Shown one piece after another: positions 36,148-45,881 of a stretch of 64,000 nt of DNA; the first letter of the stretch is position 1, and each line of letters begins with the position of its first letter. The notes under the pieces were generated by a model that worked only from the letters and a program-made list of their open reading frames with translations, had not been told where the DNA came from and ran no database searches. Location of the stretch: positions 3,836,501-3,900,500 of the forward strand of contig NZ_CP133480.1 of assembly GCF_031195445.1 (NCBI RefSeq), read 5' to 3'. Source of the DNA: Acuticoccus sp. MNP-M23 (GTDB lineage: Bacteria; Pseudomonadota; Alphaproteobacteria; Rhizobiales; Amorphaceae). The position numbers and the translations under genes were made by a program.

Positions 36148-37164
36148 ATGCCGAGACGACCAATCGACTTTATCAGCCGACGGGATCTCCTGATTGGGGG
36201 CGGAGCGCTCATGGCCGCGGGTCTGCTGCCGCGAACTCTCTTCGCCGCCGACCCGGTGTCCACCGCGGGCATCTACACGGTGCCGGTGGAGCAGCAGTGG
36301 GTGAGCCGGATCCACAAGGCGGCGACGGCGGCCGAAAGCGCCGGCAAGGTCGCCTACCAGTTCTCCGAGAATGTCTCCAACACCGACTACCCGCGCGTCA
36401 TGCGCGAATATGCCGAAAATGGCGTGAAGTTCATCGTCGGCGAAGTGTTCGGCGTCGAGGACGAGGCGCGCGAGGTCGCGGCCGAGTACCCCGATGTCTC
36501 GTTCCTGATGGGCTCCTCGTTCAAGGCGGACCCGGCGCTTCCCAACTTCTCCGTCTTCGACAACTACATCCAGGACGCATCGTATCTCACCGGCATCATC
36601 GCCGGCGCGATGACGGAGTCCGGCAATATCGGCATGGTCGGCGGGTTCCCGATCCCCGAGGTCAACCGCCTCATGAACGCGTTCATGGCCGGCGTGCGCG
36701 AAACCCGGCCGGATGCCGAGTTCCAGGTCGCCTTCATCGGCTCGTGGTTCGACCCGCCGAAGGCCAAGGAGACCGCGTTCGCGATGATCGACGCCGGCGC
36801 GGACGTGATGTACGCCGAGCGCTTCGGCGTGTCGGACGCCGCGCAGGAGCGCGGCATCGTCGCAATCGGCAATGTGATCGACACCCAGCCGGAGTACCCG
36901 GAAACGGTCGTCGCTTCCGCGCTCTGGCACTTCGAGCCGACGTTCGATGCGGCGCTAGAAAAGGTCGCCGCCGGCACCTTCTCCGCCGAGGACTACGGCC
37001 CCTACAGCCAGATGGCTGCGGGCGGCGCCTCGATGTCGCCGCTCGGCACCTTCGAGGGGAAGGTTCCGGAAGAGGCCGTCAAGCTTGCCGCAGAGCGCGC
37101 GGCGGCAATCAGGGACGGCAGCTTCACCGTCGAGATCAACGACGAGGAGCCGGCCTCCTCGTGA
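36148..37164 (+). CDS. BMP-family ABC transporter substrate-binding protein, Tat signal
   Basis: The 338-residue product begins with a twin-arginine signal (ISRRDLLIG then a hydrophobic stretch ending LFAAD). The BMP/Med domain that follows shows VGEVFGVEDEAREVAAEYPDVSFLMGSS, YLTGIIAGAMT and GMVGGFPIPEVNRLMNAF. Members bind nucleosides, purines or autoinducer-like ligands. A GGGAGAGAG site precedes the ATG. It is first in a four-gene importer operon. Tat export suggests folding before translocation. Confidence 0.9.
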   Translation: MPRRPIDFISRRDLLIGGGALMAAGLLPRTLFAADPVSTAGIYTVPVEQQWVSRIHKAATAAESAGKVAYQFSENVSNTDYPRVMREYAENGVKFIVGEVFGVEDEAREVAAEYPDVSFLMGSSFKADPALPNFSVFDNYIQDASYLTGIIAGAMTESGNIGMVGGFPIPEVNRLMNAFMAGVRETRPDAEFQVAFIGSWFDPPKAKETAFAMIDAGADVMYAERFGVSDAAQERGIVAIGNVIDTQPEYPETVVASALWHFEPTFDAALEKVAAGTFSAEDYGPYSQMAAGGASMSPLGTFEGKVPEEAVKLAAERAAAIRDGSFTVEINDEEPASS

Positions 37165-37189
37165 TCTTCGCGCGGGCGGGAGTGAGACC

Positions 37190-38725
37190 TTGAGCGGCGG
37201 GGCGGAGACGGTTCTCCGCCTCCGCGGCATCTCGTGCCGTTTCGGGCCCGTGGTGGCGAACGAGGACGTCTCGCTCGACCTTCGTCGCGGCGAGATCCTG
37301 GCGCTGCTCGGCGAGAACGGTGCCGGCAAGACCACGCTCATGAACATCCTTTTCGGTCACTACACGGCCGATTCGGGGACTGTTGAGGTGTTCGGCCGCC
37401 CCTTGCCGCCGGGCGACCCGGCGGCGGCGCTGGATGCAGGCGTCGGCATGGTGCACCAGCACTTCACGCTGGCCGGCAACCTCACGGTCGAAGAAAACAT
37501 CGTTCTGGGCACCGAGCCCTTGTGGCGGCCCGCCCGTGGGCGCCGTGTGGCGCAGGCGCGCATTGCAGAGCTGTCCCGCACGTTCGGTCTTGCCGTCGAC
37601 CCGGCGGTGAAGGTGGGTGATCTCACAGTCGGCGAGCGCCAGCGCGTGGAGATCCTGAAGGCGCTTTACCGGGATGCCCGCATTCTGGTGCTGGACGAGC
37701 CGACGGCCGTTCTGACGCCGCAGGAGGCCACGGCGCTGTTCGAGACGCTGCGCCACATGGCGGCACAGGGCCTCGCTGTCATCGTCATCAGCCACAAGCT
37801 GCACGAGGTTCTCGCCGTCGCCGAGCGCGCCGTGGTGCTCCGGCGCGGCCGTGTCGTTGGCGAGGTGAAAACGGCCGAGACCGACCGTGCCGGGCTCGCC
37901 GCCCTCATGGTGGGCGGCACGGTTGAGCTTCCCTCGGCGTCGTCCGGCACGCCGGGGCCAGTCCGCCTCGCGCTGACAAGCGTTGTGACGCGGCCCCGCC
38001 GCGGCCCCGGTCTTGCGGGCGTTACGCTGGCGCTGCGGGCAGGCGAGATCACCGGCATCGCCGGTGTCGCCGGCAACGGCCAGTCCGCGCTTGCGGCGCT
38101 GATTGCGGGGCTGGAGCGGCCCGCCACCGGCACCCTTGAGGTGGACGGGGTGCGCATTGCCGCTTGGTCGCCCGCACGTGCGCTCGCCGCCGGCATCGGC
38201 CGCATCCCGGAGGACCGCCACCACGAGGGGACGGTCGCAGACTTTTCCATCGCCGAAAACGCGATCCTCGAAGGACACGGCCGCCGCCCGTTCGCGCGCG
38301 CCGGCATTCTCGACCGCGCCCGCGCAACCGCCCATGCCCGCGAAATCATCGCCGGTTACGACGTGCGCTGTCCGGGGCCGGAGCTGCCCGCCCGGCTTCT
38401 TTCCGGCGGCAACATGCAAAAGCTCATTCTGGGCCGCGTGCTTGAGGCGGCCCCCGGTATCATCCTCGCCAACCAGCCCGTCCGCGGGCTCGACGTCGGC
38501 GCCATCGCGTTTGTGGAGAAGAAGCTGATTGCGGCGCGGGACGCGGGGGCGGCGGTCATCCTCATCTCGGAGGATCTGGACGAAATCCTCGCCCTTGCCG
38601 ACGTGGTTCACGTCATCTCCGAAGGGCGCCTGTCTCGCCCGTTCGCGCGCGGCACGGCGAACGCAGCAGACCTCGGCCTCCTGATGGGCGGCCATGGCTT
38701 TGAAACGGAACGCGATGCGGCTTGA
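37190..38725 (+). CDS. BMP-type ABC transporter, double ATPase subunit
   Basis: The 511-residue protein has two fused ATPase domains. The first has a canonical Walker A (GENGAGKTT, residues 41-49), a signature LTVGERQRVEI and a Walker B VLDEP. The second has the degenerate Walker A (AGNGQSAL) and LLSGGNMQKLILGR signature found in sugar/nucleoside importers (RbsA, NupA/YufO). The start is a TTG at 37190 with GGGAG 8 bases upstream. No ATG fits without overlapping the binding-protein gene. Confidence 0.9.
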   Translation: MSGGAETVLRLRGISCRFGPVVANEDVSLDLRRGEILALLGENGAGKTTLMNILFGHYTADSGTVEVFGRPLPPGDPAAALDAGVGMVHQHFTLAGNLTVEENIVLGTEPLWRPARGRRVAQARIAELSRTFGLAVDPAVKVGDLTVGERQRVEILKALYRDARILVLDEPTAVLTPQEATALFETLRHMAAQGLAVIVISHKLHEVLAVAERAVVLRRGRVVGEVKTAETDRAGLAALMVGGTVELPSASSGTPGPVRLALTSVVTRPRRGPGLAGVTLALRAGEITGIAGVAGNGQSALAALIAGLERPATGTLEVDGVRIAAWSPARALAAGIGRIPEDRHHEGTVADFSIAENAILEGHGRRPFARAGILDRARATAHAREIIAGYDVRCPGPELPARLLSGGNMQKLILGRVLEAAPGIILANQPVRGLDVGAIAFVEKKLIAARDAGAAVILISEDLDEILALADVVHVISEGRLSRPFARGTANAADLGLLMGGHGFETERDAA

Positions 38726-39764
38726 AGTTCTGGAGGCGCCGGGCCTTGGCCGCCGCGCCGGCTTTCCCATGGCGGCAATCGCAGCAACGCTCATCCTTGC
38801 CGCACTTCTCGGCGCGCTCGCCGGCGCGGCGCCGCTTTCCGTGTTGCAGCTTCTGGTGGAGGGGGCAGTCGGCAGCCGCCTCGCGGTGCTGGAAACGCTG
38901 AACCGTGCGACGCCCTTGATCTTCACGGGCCTTGCCGTCGCCGTCGCCTTCAGGGCGCGCCTCTGGAACATCGGCGCGGAGGCGCAGCTTTACGCAGGCG
39001 CGGTCGTCACGGTGCTTCTGGGCACCGGCGCGCTGCCGTGGCCGTCGGCGATCCTTCTCCCCGTCGCCGCCGTGGCGGCAATGGCGGCGGGCGGGCTCGT
39101 CCTCCTTGGCCCCGTGGCGCTGAAATCGCGCTTCGGCGTCGACGAAGTGGTGACGACGCTCCTTCTCAATTTCGTCGCGCTCCTCATCGTCTCCTGGCTT
39201 CTCGAAGGCCCGCTGAAGGACCCGCGCGGGATGGGCTGGCCACGCTCCGCCCGCCTCATCGAAGAAGCGCGCCTGCCGCGCATCGTGGAAGGCCTGCGCC
39301 TCCACTGGGGCTTCCTCCTCGCAATCATCGCCGCTGTGCTCGTCTGGCTGATGGAGACGCGCACCGTGCTCGGCTACCGGATCCGGGCCGTCGGCCTTGG
39401 CGTGGAGGCGGCGCGCTTTGCCGGCATCAAGGTAGAGCGCGTCCTTGTGTGGACTGCGCTACTCTCGGGCGGGCTTGCAGCGCTCGCCGGCTTTTCCGAG
39501 GTGGCGGGGCTCAAGGGCAACCTCTCGCGCGACCTGTCGCCGGGGTTCGGCTACACCGGCATCATCGTCGCGATGCTGGCGCTCCTTCATCCGCTTGGTG
39601 TCGTTCTGGCGGCGCTTTTTGTGGCGGGCGTCTTCGTCGGCGCCGATTCCATGAGCCGCGCTGCCGGCGTGCCGAGCTACATTGCCGACGTTCTCCTCGC
39701 CGCGGCGCTCCTCTTCATGGTCGTTGCCGTGGGGTTGTCGCGCTACCGGATCAGGTGGCGCTGA
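38694..39764 (+). CDS. BMP-type ABC transporter permease 1
   Basis: The 356-residue membrane protein has about 9-10 helices, the NRATPLIFTGLAVAVAFRARLWNIGAEAQL segment and an ABC-interaction loop (LGYRIRAVGLGVEAARFAGI). It matches permeases of nucleoside-type systems (YufP/NupB). The ATG at 38694 overlaps the ATPase gene by 32 bp. A second ATG at 38715 is also possible. Confidence 0.88.
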   Translation: MALKRNAMRLEVLEAPGLGRRAGFPMAAIAATLILAALLGALAGAAPLSVLQLLVEGAVGSRLAVLETLNRATPLIFTGLAVAVAFRARLWNIGAEAQLYAGAVVTVLLGTGALPWPSAILLPVAAVAAMAAGGLVLLGPVALKSRFGVDEVVTTLLLNFVALLIVSWLLEGPLKDPRGMGWPRSARLIEEARLPRIVEGLRLHWGFLLAIIAAVLVWLMETRTVLGYRIRAVGLGVEAARFAGIKVERVLVWTALLSGGLAALAGFSEVAGLKGNLSRDLSPGFGYTGIIVAMLALLHPLGVVLAALFVAGVFVGADSMSRAAGVPSYIADVLLAAALLFMVVAVGLSRYRIRWR

Positions 39765-40708
39765 TGGAGGCGCTGGAAATCCTCGTCACGGCGGCATTCT
39801 GGGTGGCGACCATCCGCATTGCGTCGCCGCTCATCTTTGCCACGCTCGGCGAACTCGTCTGCGAGCGGGCGGGCGTCCTCAACCTCGGCATCGAAGGGAT
39901 AATGGTCGCGGGTGCGTTCGCGGGCTGGATTGCGGTGTGGGGCGGGATGCCGCTCTGGGGCGGCGTCGCGGTGGCGGCGGCAACCGGAATGGCGTTCGGG
40001 CTTCTTCACGGCGTTCTCACCGTGCCGCTCGGCCTGTCGCAACACGTCGTCGGGCTTGGCATCACGCTGCTGGCGACAGCATCGTCCTACTACGCCTACC
40101 GCCTCATCCTGCCGGAGGTGACATCGCCGCCGCGCATCGAGCCGTTTGCGCCACTGCCCATCCCGGGGCTCTCCGAGCTGCCGCTCGTCGGCCCCGCGCT
40201 CTTCACGCAGACGCCGCTCACCTATCTGGCGTTCGCGCTGGCGGGCCTCGTCGCGTTCGTGCTCTGGCGCACGCCGCTGGGTCTTGCCCTTCGCGCGGTC
40301 GGCGAGAACCCGGCGGCGGTCGAGGCGCAGGGGCTCCCGGTGACGGCGCTGCGCGTCGGAGCGGTCGTTGCCGGTTCCGGGCTGATGGGCATTGGCGGCG
40401 CGTTTCTCACGCTGTCGTCCTTCTCCTCGTTCTTCTTCGAGATGGTGAACGGCCGCGGCTGGGTGTGCATCGCACTCGTGGTGGTCGGCGCATGGAAGCC
40501 GGGGCGGGCCGTGCTCGCCGCCGTCCTCTTCGCAGCGTTCGACGCCTTCCAGGTGCGCTTGCAGCAGACGCCGCTCGGCGCGGTGCTGCCTTACCAGCTC
40601 TTCCTCGCGCTCCCTTATCTGCTGGCGATTCTCGCCCTCGTCGTCATGTCGCGGCGGACGAGCGTTCCGGCAGCCTTGATGCAACCCTATCGCAAGGGCG
40701 AACGCTGA
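39764..40708 (+). CDS. BMP-type ABC transporter permease 2
   Basis: The 314-residue membrane protein has the TLRIASPLIFATLGE-like start (TIRIASPLIFATLGE), ERAGVLNLGIEGIMVAGA, and the loop LGLALRAVGENPAAVEAQG that contacts the ATPase. It is the second permease of the nucleoside-type importer (YufQ/NupC). The ATG shares one base with the TGA of permease 1. It is the last gene of the operon. The 172-bp convergent gap beyond shows no clear terminator. Confidence 0.9.
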   Translation: MEALEILVTAAFWVATIRIASPLIFATLGELVCERAGVLNLGIEGIMVAGAFAGWIAVWGGMPLWGGVAVAAATGMAFGLLHGVLTVPLGLSQHVVGLGITLLATASSYYAYRLILPEVTSPPRIEPFAPLPIPGLSELPLVGPALFTQTPLTYLAFALAGLVAFVLWRTPLGLALRAVGENPAAVEAQGLPVTALRVGAVVAGSGLMGIGGAFLTLSSFSSFFFEMVNGRGWVCIALVVVGAWKPGRAVLAAVLFAAFDAFQVRLQQTPLGAVLPYQLFLALPYLLAILALVVMSRRTSVPAALMQPYRKGER

Positions 40709-40880
40709 CCGTCGACCGCTTCGCAAGAGGCGGCGCCAGGTTTTCGCGCTGCGCCTCGCACAGCCGAAACGGCTCTGTACTCGCTTGAACGCCCGTAAAA
40801 ATTCGCGGAGCCAGGGCCGCCTTGGCGGATCGTACCGATGGGGCCTCGTTTGGGATGGCAGCGGACGTTGCTGCGATTGA

Positions 40881-43142
40881 TCAAATGGTCAAAACGACCG
40901 TCCAGTCCCGTCCTTCCCATTCGTTAACAATGCGGCGCGTGAACTCGATGGTCCGCTGTCCCGCGAACTCTCCGGCGTCGAGGGTGACCGTAAACAGGCC
41001 GAATGGCCCCGCAACGGCCTCCCTGTCGGATACGTTCGTCCATCCGTCGAACCCGAAATGGAGCGTGAAGGGCCGCACGTCCTGCCAGATGACCGCGCGC
41101 CCGGGCGGAAGGCGGTCGATCGGCACGTCGGCCCGCCACCGCCAGGCATTTGCGGCAGGCGCATCGGCGCCCGCATAGCGCGCTTCGACCGCGGCGAGAA
41201 GCTCGACAGGGCGGCCCGACTGTTCCGTTGCGACAAGCTTCAGAAACTCCGCGTGCGCCCAGACGAGCGGCATCGCGCTCCCCGACGGCCGCCCCGCAAC
41301 AAGGCCGCGCTGCGGGATCGGCGGCGCGTCCCAGACCTGCTCGGGCATCAGCCCGCCTGCGCTTGCCGTCCCCATCATCGCTGCGAGGTAGGGGCCGGCG
41401 TCTTCGCCGTCCGCCAGGGCAAGGTGCCCGCGCTCGCCGGCGAGGAGTGGCCAGGCCCGGCCGACGCCGCTTCCGTCAAACGCGCTGCCGTCGTCGTGTT
41501 CGCCGTAGCCGTCTTCGTTGTAGCGCCGGTAGAGCGGACCGCTCGGGGTGGCGACGCGCAACGCGGCGTCGACCCGCGCGGTCGTTGCCCGCACGAGGGG
41601 GCTGTCCGCCGCCCGCAGTCCCATCCGCACCAGCGCGGCGTATTCAAGGCCGAGGAGATTGGCGGCGGCGATGCTTTCGCCGGAGCGGTTTCGCAGCTGC
41701 ACCCGGCCGGCGATGCCGCCGTCCGCCGCGGGCGGGCCGATCCGGACATAGTGCCGGGCCGCGCCGTCGCCGGCGGCGCACCAGCCTTCCAGCCGCTCGT
41801 TGCGCTCGTCGGCGGCGTCGGCGGCCTCGTCGCGCTCGGCCGGGTCGAGCCACGGGCCGGCTGCCACAAGGCCGGCAATGTCTGCGGCGAGGGTGAACGG
41901 GCTGAAGCCCGGGTTCTCTTCCCAGCGGTCCTGCGGGCTCATCGGTCCCTTCGTGAGAAGGTGGCGCGCGGCGGCGCGCACCATCCGCCGGGTTCCGGGC
42001 AGCTCGTCGCCGCCGCTCTCGGCAATCTTCGCGGCAAGCAGAATGGGAAAAGCGATCTCGTCGAGCTGCTCGCCGGTCCAGTAGGGGGTGCCGTCGGGAT
42101 AAGCGCACTGCGCCCAACCGCCGTCGTCGTCCTGCACGGCGATGAGGTGGGCAAGGATCCGCCGCGCATCGTCGATCAGCCCGACCGCAATCAGCGCAAA
42201 CGCCGACAGCGTCGCATCGCGCGGCCACACGAGGTGGTAGCCGCCGGAGGAGTCCGAAGTGTTGCCCCAGGGGACGCTGAGGCTGGCGACGATCGCGCCC
42301 GGAAAGGTCCTGTCCTCGTGGATCTTGAGGACAGTTGCCGAAAATCGCGCCGCCCGCTCGACGGCGGGGTCCGGGTGCAGCGCGCGAAGGCCCGCACCCC
42401 ATGCCTCCCACCCGGCGACGAAGCTGGAGCGGACCGCGTCGAACCCCTCGCCAAGGCTCGACAGCGCATGGGTCCGTGCCCCCGTGGCGGTGTCGGCGAA
42501 CGCGAGGGCGAGGATGCCGGTCCCCTCTGGCAGGATCGCGGTCAGCGCGACGTTTCCGCCCGGGGCGCGGGTGTAGACGTCCTCGAGATGGCCGTTCCGG
42601 GCAAGATCACGCCAGCCGTCGGATGCGCCGGAAAAGCCGGCACTCATCGTCTCGAACGGGGTGTCGGCGGCGATGCAAAGTGCCTTGCCGGCGCTCTCGG
42701 CGAAAAGCGCGCCATTGGCGACAAATGCGGTGTTGCCGTGCCCGGTCTCGCCGAGCCGCGGGGCTGCGAAAAGGACAAGGCGACCGCCGCGGACGTCGTA
42801 GCGCACCAGAAGCGTGTCGCGGGACGGATCGGGCAGCACCTCGAACGTCACACCGGCCTCGTGGGCGATGGTGAGGAGCGGGACATGGGGCGCCGGGGTC
42901 GATAAAGTGTAGGCGCGCTCACGCTTGAGGTCGACGAAGCGGTCGCCGACGAGCATGCCGAAGGCGATGTCGCGCAGCTGCGGCTGTCCGGTGGTCGGCC
43001 AGTAGACCTCGTTGATGACGCCGTGGCCGATGGTCGCCCACAGGCGCGAGGCGCCGAGCGCGGTGGTCACGAAGTCCTTGTCGCTCGAGGCCCAGGTGGG
43101 CGCGATGCCGGGGGCGCCCGGCGCGATCTTCTCTGCGCTCAT
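40881..43142 (-). CDS. Glycoside hydrolase family 15 glucoamylase/glucodextranase-like enzyme
   Basis: The 753-residue enzyme has an N-terminal beta-sandwich (about 1-270) and an (alpha/alpha)6 catalytic barrel. The substrate loop HLVWPRDA is visible, as are the catalytic Glu pair in QDRWEENPGF (about residue 406) and PEQVWD (about 600). GH15 enzymes release glucose from non-reducing ends of alpha-glucans or dextran. There is no signal peptide, so it is probably cytosolic, acting on imported or stored glucan. It lies 15 bp after the VOC gene and closes the operon. Confidence 0.92.
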   Translation of the reverse strand: MSAEKIAPGAPGIAPTWASSDKDFVTTALGASRLWATIGHGVINEVYWPTTGQPQLRDIAFGMLVGDRFVDLKRERAYTLSTPAPHVPLLTIAHEAGVTFEVLPDPSRDTLLVRYDVRGGRLVLFAAPRLGETGHGNTAFVANGALFAESAGKALCIAADTPFETMSAGFSGASDGWRDLARNGHLEDVYTRAPGGNVALTAILPEGTGILALAFADTATGARTHALSSLGEGFDAVRSSFVAGWEAWGAGLRALHPDPAVERAARFSATVLKIHEDRTFPGAIVASLSVPWGNTSDSSGGYHLVWPRDATLSAFALIAVGLIDDARRILAHLIAVQDDDGGWAQCAYPDGTPYWTGEQLDEIAFPILLAAKIAESGGDELPGTRRMVRAAARHLLTKGPMSPQDRWEENPGFSPFTLAADIAGLVAAGPWLDPAERDEAADAADERNERLEGWCAAGDGAARHYVRIGPPAADGGIAGRVQLRNRSGESIAAANLLGLEYAALVRMGLRAADSPLVRATTARVDAALRVATPSGPLYRRYNEDGYGEHDDGSAFDGSGVGRAWPLLAGERGHLALADGEDAGPYLAAMMGTASAGGLMPEQVWDAPPIPQRGLVAGRPSGSAMPLVWAHAEFLKLVATEQSGRPVELLAAVEARYAGADAPAANAWRWRADVPIDRLPPGRAVIWQDVRPFTLHFGFDGWTNVSDREAVAGPFGLFTVTLDAGEFAGQRTIEFTRRIVNEWEGRDWTVVLTI

Positions 43143-43157
43143 TGCGCCAATCCTCCG

Positions 43158-44027
43158 TTACCGTTGATGGGCCGCCATCCGTGCGGTGACAGTGCCGCCG
43201 TGGCCGCCGGGTTGTCGCTGCCGCAATTGCAGACCCGTGGCGCCTCCGGTCGCGGCACTGATCCATCGGTGCCCGTCGGGATCGCGCCACGGCCCGTTGC
43301 CGGCGCCTGCGAGGATCGTGCGGGTTGCGCGCAGATCGTCGTCGGCGAGCGGCACCGCGGCAGCGGGGCGGTAGCACAGGAGTTCCAGGTGCGGCGGCGC
43401 GGTCTCCGGCACGAGCGGCGTCACCACGACATCGGCGCCCGCCACACCGTCAAGCCGGTCCTGCTCCACGCCCCGGTTGTGCGTTCCGGGTTCCGGGCGA
43501 AAGCCGAGGGCTGCATAGGCGGCGAGGCTTGCCGCAGTGTCGGCGACGACGATGGCGGTGTGGTCGATGCCGAGGAGGCCATCCCCGGCGCGGCCTTGCC
43601 AGGCGGGCGGCACCTGACCCACCGGAAAGGAAAGAAATTCGAGCGGATGCCCCTCCGGGTCGCAGAACTTGAAGGCGGTGACGCCGCCCGAACTGGCCGG
43701 AAGGATCTGCGGGCCGTTCGTGCTGATCGCCGACCAGCCTTCAGCGGCGGCGAGGCGGTTCATCGCGGCGTTGATATCCGGCGCAACCATCGCGAAGTGC
43801 TGGAACGCCGTGTCCGGGCCTGCGCCGGTTGCGGGAGGTGCACCGTCCACCTCGAGGATCTCGATCCGCTCCGCGCCCAGCGTTAGCCCAAGGAGCCGGC
43901 GACGGCCGACGAATGGGTCTTCCACCATTCCTTCGTCGGCGGGCAGGAAACCCAGCGCGTTGCGGTAGAATGCGGCAAGCCGGTCCGCATTGCGCGAGAC
44001 GAGGCGGATCGCGGCGATGGCGGTCAC
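43158..44027 (-). CDS. VOC (glyoxalase-like) protein with two VOC domains
   Basis: The 289-residue product has a first VOC module (AIRLVSRNADRLAAFYRNALGF ... FKFCDPEGHPLEFLSF) and a second (GIDHTAIVVADTAASLAAYAALGF ... GPWRDPDGHRWIS). Each supplies potential metal ligands (His, Glu). It could be an isomerase, dioxygenase or lyase on a small sugar acid. The start is a GTG at 44027, giving a 4-bp GTGA overlap with the lactonase stop. The reaction is unknown. Confidence 0.8.
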   Translation of the reverse strand: MTAIAAIRLVSRNADRLAAFYRNALGFLPADEGMVEDPFVGRRRLLGLTLGAERIEILEVDGAPPATGAGPDTAFQHFAMVAPDINAAMNRLAAAEGWSAISTNGPQILPASSGGVTAFKFCDPEGHPLEFLSFPVGQVPPAWQGRAGDGLLGIDHTAIVVADTAASLAAYAALGFRPEPGTHNRGVEQDRLDGVAGADVVVTPLVPETAPPHLELLCYRPAAAVPLADDDLRATRTILAGAGNGPWRDPDGHRWISAATGGATGLQLRQRQPGGHGGTVTARMAAHQR

Positions 44028-44971
44028 AGCAGGCGCGCCCCGCGCCGGTTGAGGAAGATCGAATAGACCGTGCTGCCGCCGCAGATGAAGAGGCGGTTCA
44101 ACGCAATCCCGCCGAACGCAACGTTCGCCACGCGGGCGGGGACGGTGATCCGGCCGAGCACCGTGCCGCCGGGGTCGATGCAGTGCACCCCGTCCGCCGC
44201 ACTCGACCACACGAAGCCATCCTCGTCGACCGCAATGCCATCGGCGTAACCCGGCGTGATCTTGTGGAACAGACCGCCCCCGGTGAGGCGGGTTTCGGCG
44301 CCTTCGCCGGCCACATCGAACACGCGCAGGAACTGGTCCGGATTGTCGCGCGTCTGGTCGCCGGTCTCGGCCACATAGAGGCGGCGGAAGTCGGGCGAGA
44401 AGGCAAGGCCGTTGGGCCCGCCAAAGTCGTCCGCCATGACGCGGATGGAGCCGTCCGCCGGGTCGAACCGGTAGAGTGCGGGCGGTTGCTCGCTCTCCTG
44501 CCGGCCGCCTTCATAGTCGTTGGAGATGCCGTAGAGCGGGTCGCTGAACCACAGCGACCCATCCGGATGGGTGACGATGTCGTTGGGCGCGTTGAGGCGC
44601 TTGCCGGCGTGGCGATCCACGAGCCGCGTCACCGTGCCGTCACGCTCCGTCCGGTAGAGGCAGCGGCCGTGGTGGGAGCAGGCGACCAGCCGCCCCTCGC
44701 AGTCGCGCGTCTGCCCGTTCGCATAGTCGGACGGTGCGCGGTAGATGCTGACGCCGACGCCCTCGATCCACCGCATCGTCCGGTTGTTGGGGAGGTCCTG
44801 GAAGAGAAGCGCGCCCCAGTCCCCCATCCAGACAGGCCCCTCGGTCCAGCGGTAGCCGGTGCCCAGCGCCTCCAGCCCCGCGTTCGCCAGCATGAAACGG
44901 TGAAAGCGCGGTTCGAATGCCTCGTAGTCGGGAGCAACCTTCCCGGAGGGCAGGTTCACTGGAACGGGCAT
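44024..44971 (-). CDS. SMP-30/gluconolactonase-family lactonase
   Basis: The 315-residue six-bladed propeller shows the family strings TEGPVWMGDWGALLFQDLPNN, LNAPNDIVTHPDGSLWFSDPLYGI, GGPNGLAFSPD and YADGIAVDEDGFVW, which supply the metal-binding Glu, Asn and Asp. It hydrolyses sugar lactones such as gluconolactone to the acid. The ATG at 44971 overlaps the cupin gene by 16 bp. The position after a GMC oxidoreductase fits hydrolysis of the lactone that enzyme would make. Confidence 0.92.
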   Translation of the reverse strand: MPVPVNLPSGKVAPDYEAFEPRFHRFMLANAGLEALGTGYRWTEGPVWMGDWGALLFQDLPNNRTMRWIEGVGVSIYRAPSDYANGQTRDCEGRLVACSHHGRCLYRTERDGTVTRLVDRHAGKRLNAPNDIVTHPDGSLWFSDPLYGISNDYEGGRQESEQPPALYRFDPADGSIRVMADDFGGPNGLAFSPDFRRLYVAETGDQTRDNPDQFLRVFDVAGEGAETRLTGGGLFHKITPGYADGIAVDEDGFVWSSAADGVHCIDPGGTVLGRITVPARVANVAFGGIALNRLFICGGSTVYSIFLNRRGARLL

Positions 44972-45402
44972 GATTTCGTGGCCTCGCGCGGCGTGTCGAA
45001 CTGAACGAGCATCAAAACGGCGGGTTCGTCGCCAACGGTGCCGGAGGTGTGACCCTTGCGGCCGTCCTGTTCGGCAGCGCCCTGGTCTTCGCCGAAAGAG
45101 ATTTCGCCGGGACCCATCTCCACGCGGGTGCCATCCATCGCCTCGACGTACCAGCGGCCCGACAGGGGTATGATCCACTGCGGCTTCGGGTTCTCGTGCC
45201 AGTCGCCCTGCCAGCCGACGGGCAGGACCGTGACCATCACGCTCGCCCCGTCGTGGTGCGTCCGGCCTTGCCATTGCGGGCTGGCGCCGGACCCGATCGA
45301 CTTCATCTGGAACTCGCTCATGGTGCAGCGGTGCTGATGGGTGATGCCGTCGGCATCGGCGTAGAGGTGCCAGTAGGTCACCGTGGGCGAATCGCCGCTC
45401 AT
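44956..45402 (-). CDS. Cupin-domain protein
   Basis: The 148-residue single-domain cupin shows the two motifs around GDWHENPKPQWIIPLSGRWYVEAMDG and GPGEISFGED...GHTSG. It has potential metal ligands (His, Glu, Asp), although the first motif is atypical. It may be an enzyme or a sensor of the pathway. It is coupled by ATGA overlap to doxX upstream and overlaps the lactonase downstream. Confidence 0.82.
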   Translation of the reverse strand: MSGDSPTVTYWHLYADADGITHQHRCTMSEFQMKSIGSGASPQWQGRTHHDGASVMVTVLPVGWQGDWHENPKPQWIIPLSGRWYVEAMDGTRVEMGPGEISFGEDQGAAEQDGRKGHTSGTVGDEPAVLMLVQFDTPREATKSCPFQ

Positions 45403-45881
45403 GGGTTGGCTCCGGGAAGGGGGGCTGCTGCGTAGGGGTGCGAGGAGGCGAAGGGGTTGGCGAGGAAGGCATCCACGTCTGCCGCGGTGGGGCCGAGCGC
45501 GAGGACGAGAAAGCCGCCCGCGACCGCGAAGTTCTTCCAGAAGTCGAAGAACATCTCCCGGCCCTTGCCCGCGCCCGTCAGGCCGAAGCCCGGCACCGCC
45601 CAGAAGCGCTTGTAGAGGATCGCCGTCGCCGCGCAGTAGAGCGCCAGCACAAGCGCCGCAAAGCGGTCCGCAATGCCGGTGAGGATGCCGGCCGACATCA
45701 CCACCTCGACGAGGAAGCCGACCGCGATCATGATGGCGGCGAGCGTGCGGCCGATGCCGATCTCCTGCGCCTGCCCAACCGCGCCGCGAAAGTTGAGCAC
45801 CTTGTCGAGCGCGCTGAAGGGCAGGAACAGCGCGATCAGGGCGATCCGGCTCAGCGCCGTCAGAACGATTTCGAATGTCAT
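45399..45881 (-). CDS. DoxX-family membrane protein
   Basis: The 160-residue protein has four membrane helices and a DoxX/DoxD pattern (SRIALIALFLPFSALDKVLNF, ILTGIADRFAALVLALYCAATAIL). DoxX proteins often accompany GMC or thiosulfate-oxidising enzymes as membrane partners that may pass electrons to quinone. It overlaps the GMC gene and the cupin gene by 4 bp each. Confidence 0.87.
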   Translation of the reverse strand: MTFEIVLTALSRIALIALFLPFSALDKVLNFRGAVGQAQEIGIGRTLAAIMIAVGFLVEVVMSAGILTGIADRFAALVLALYCAATAILYKRFWAVPGFGLTGAGKGREMFFDFWKNFAVAGGFLVLALGPTAADVDAFLANPFASSHPYAAAPLPGANP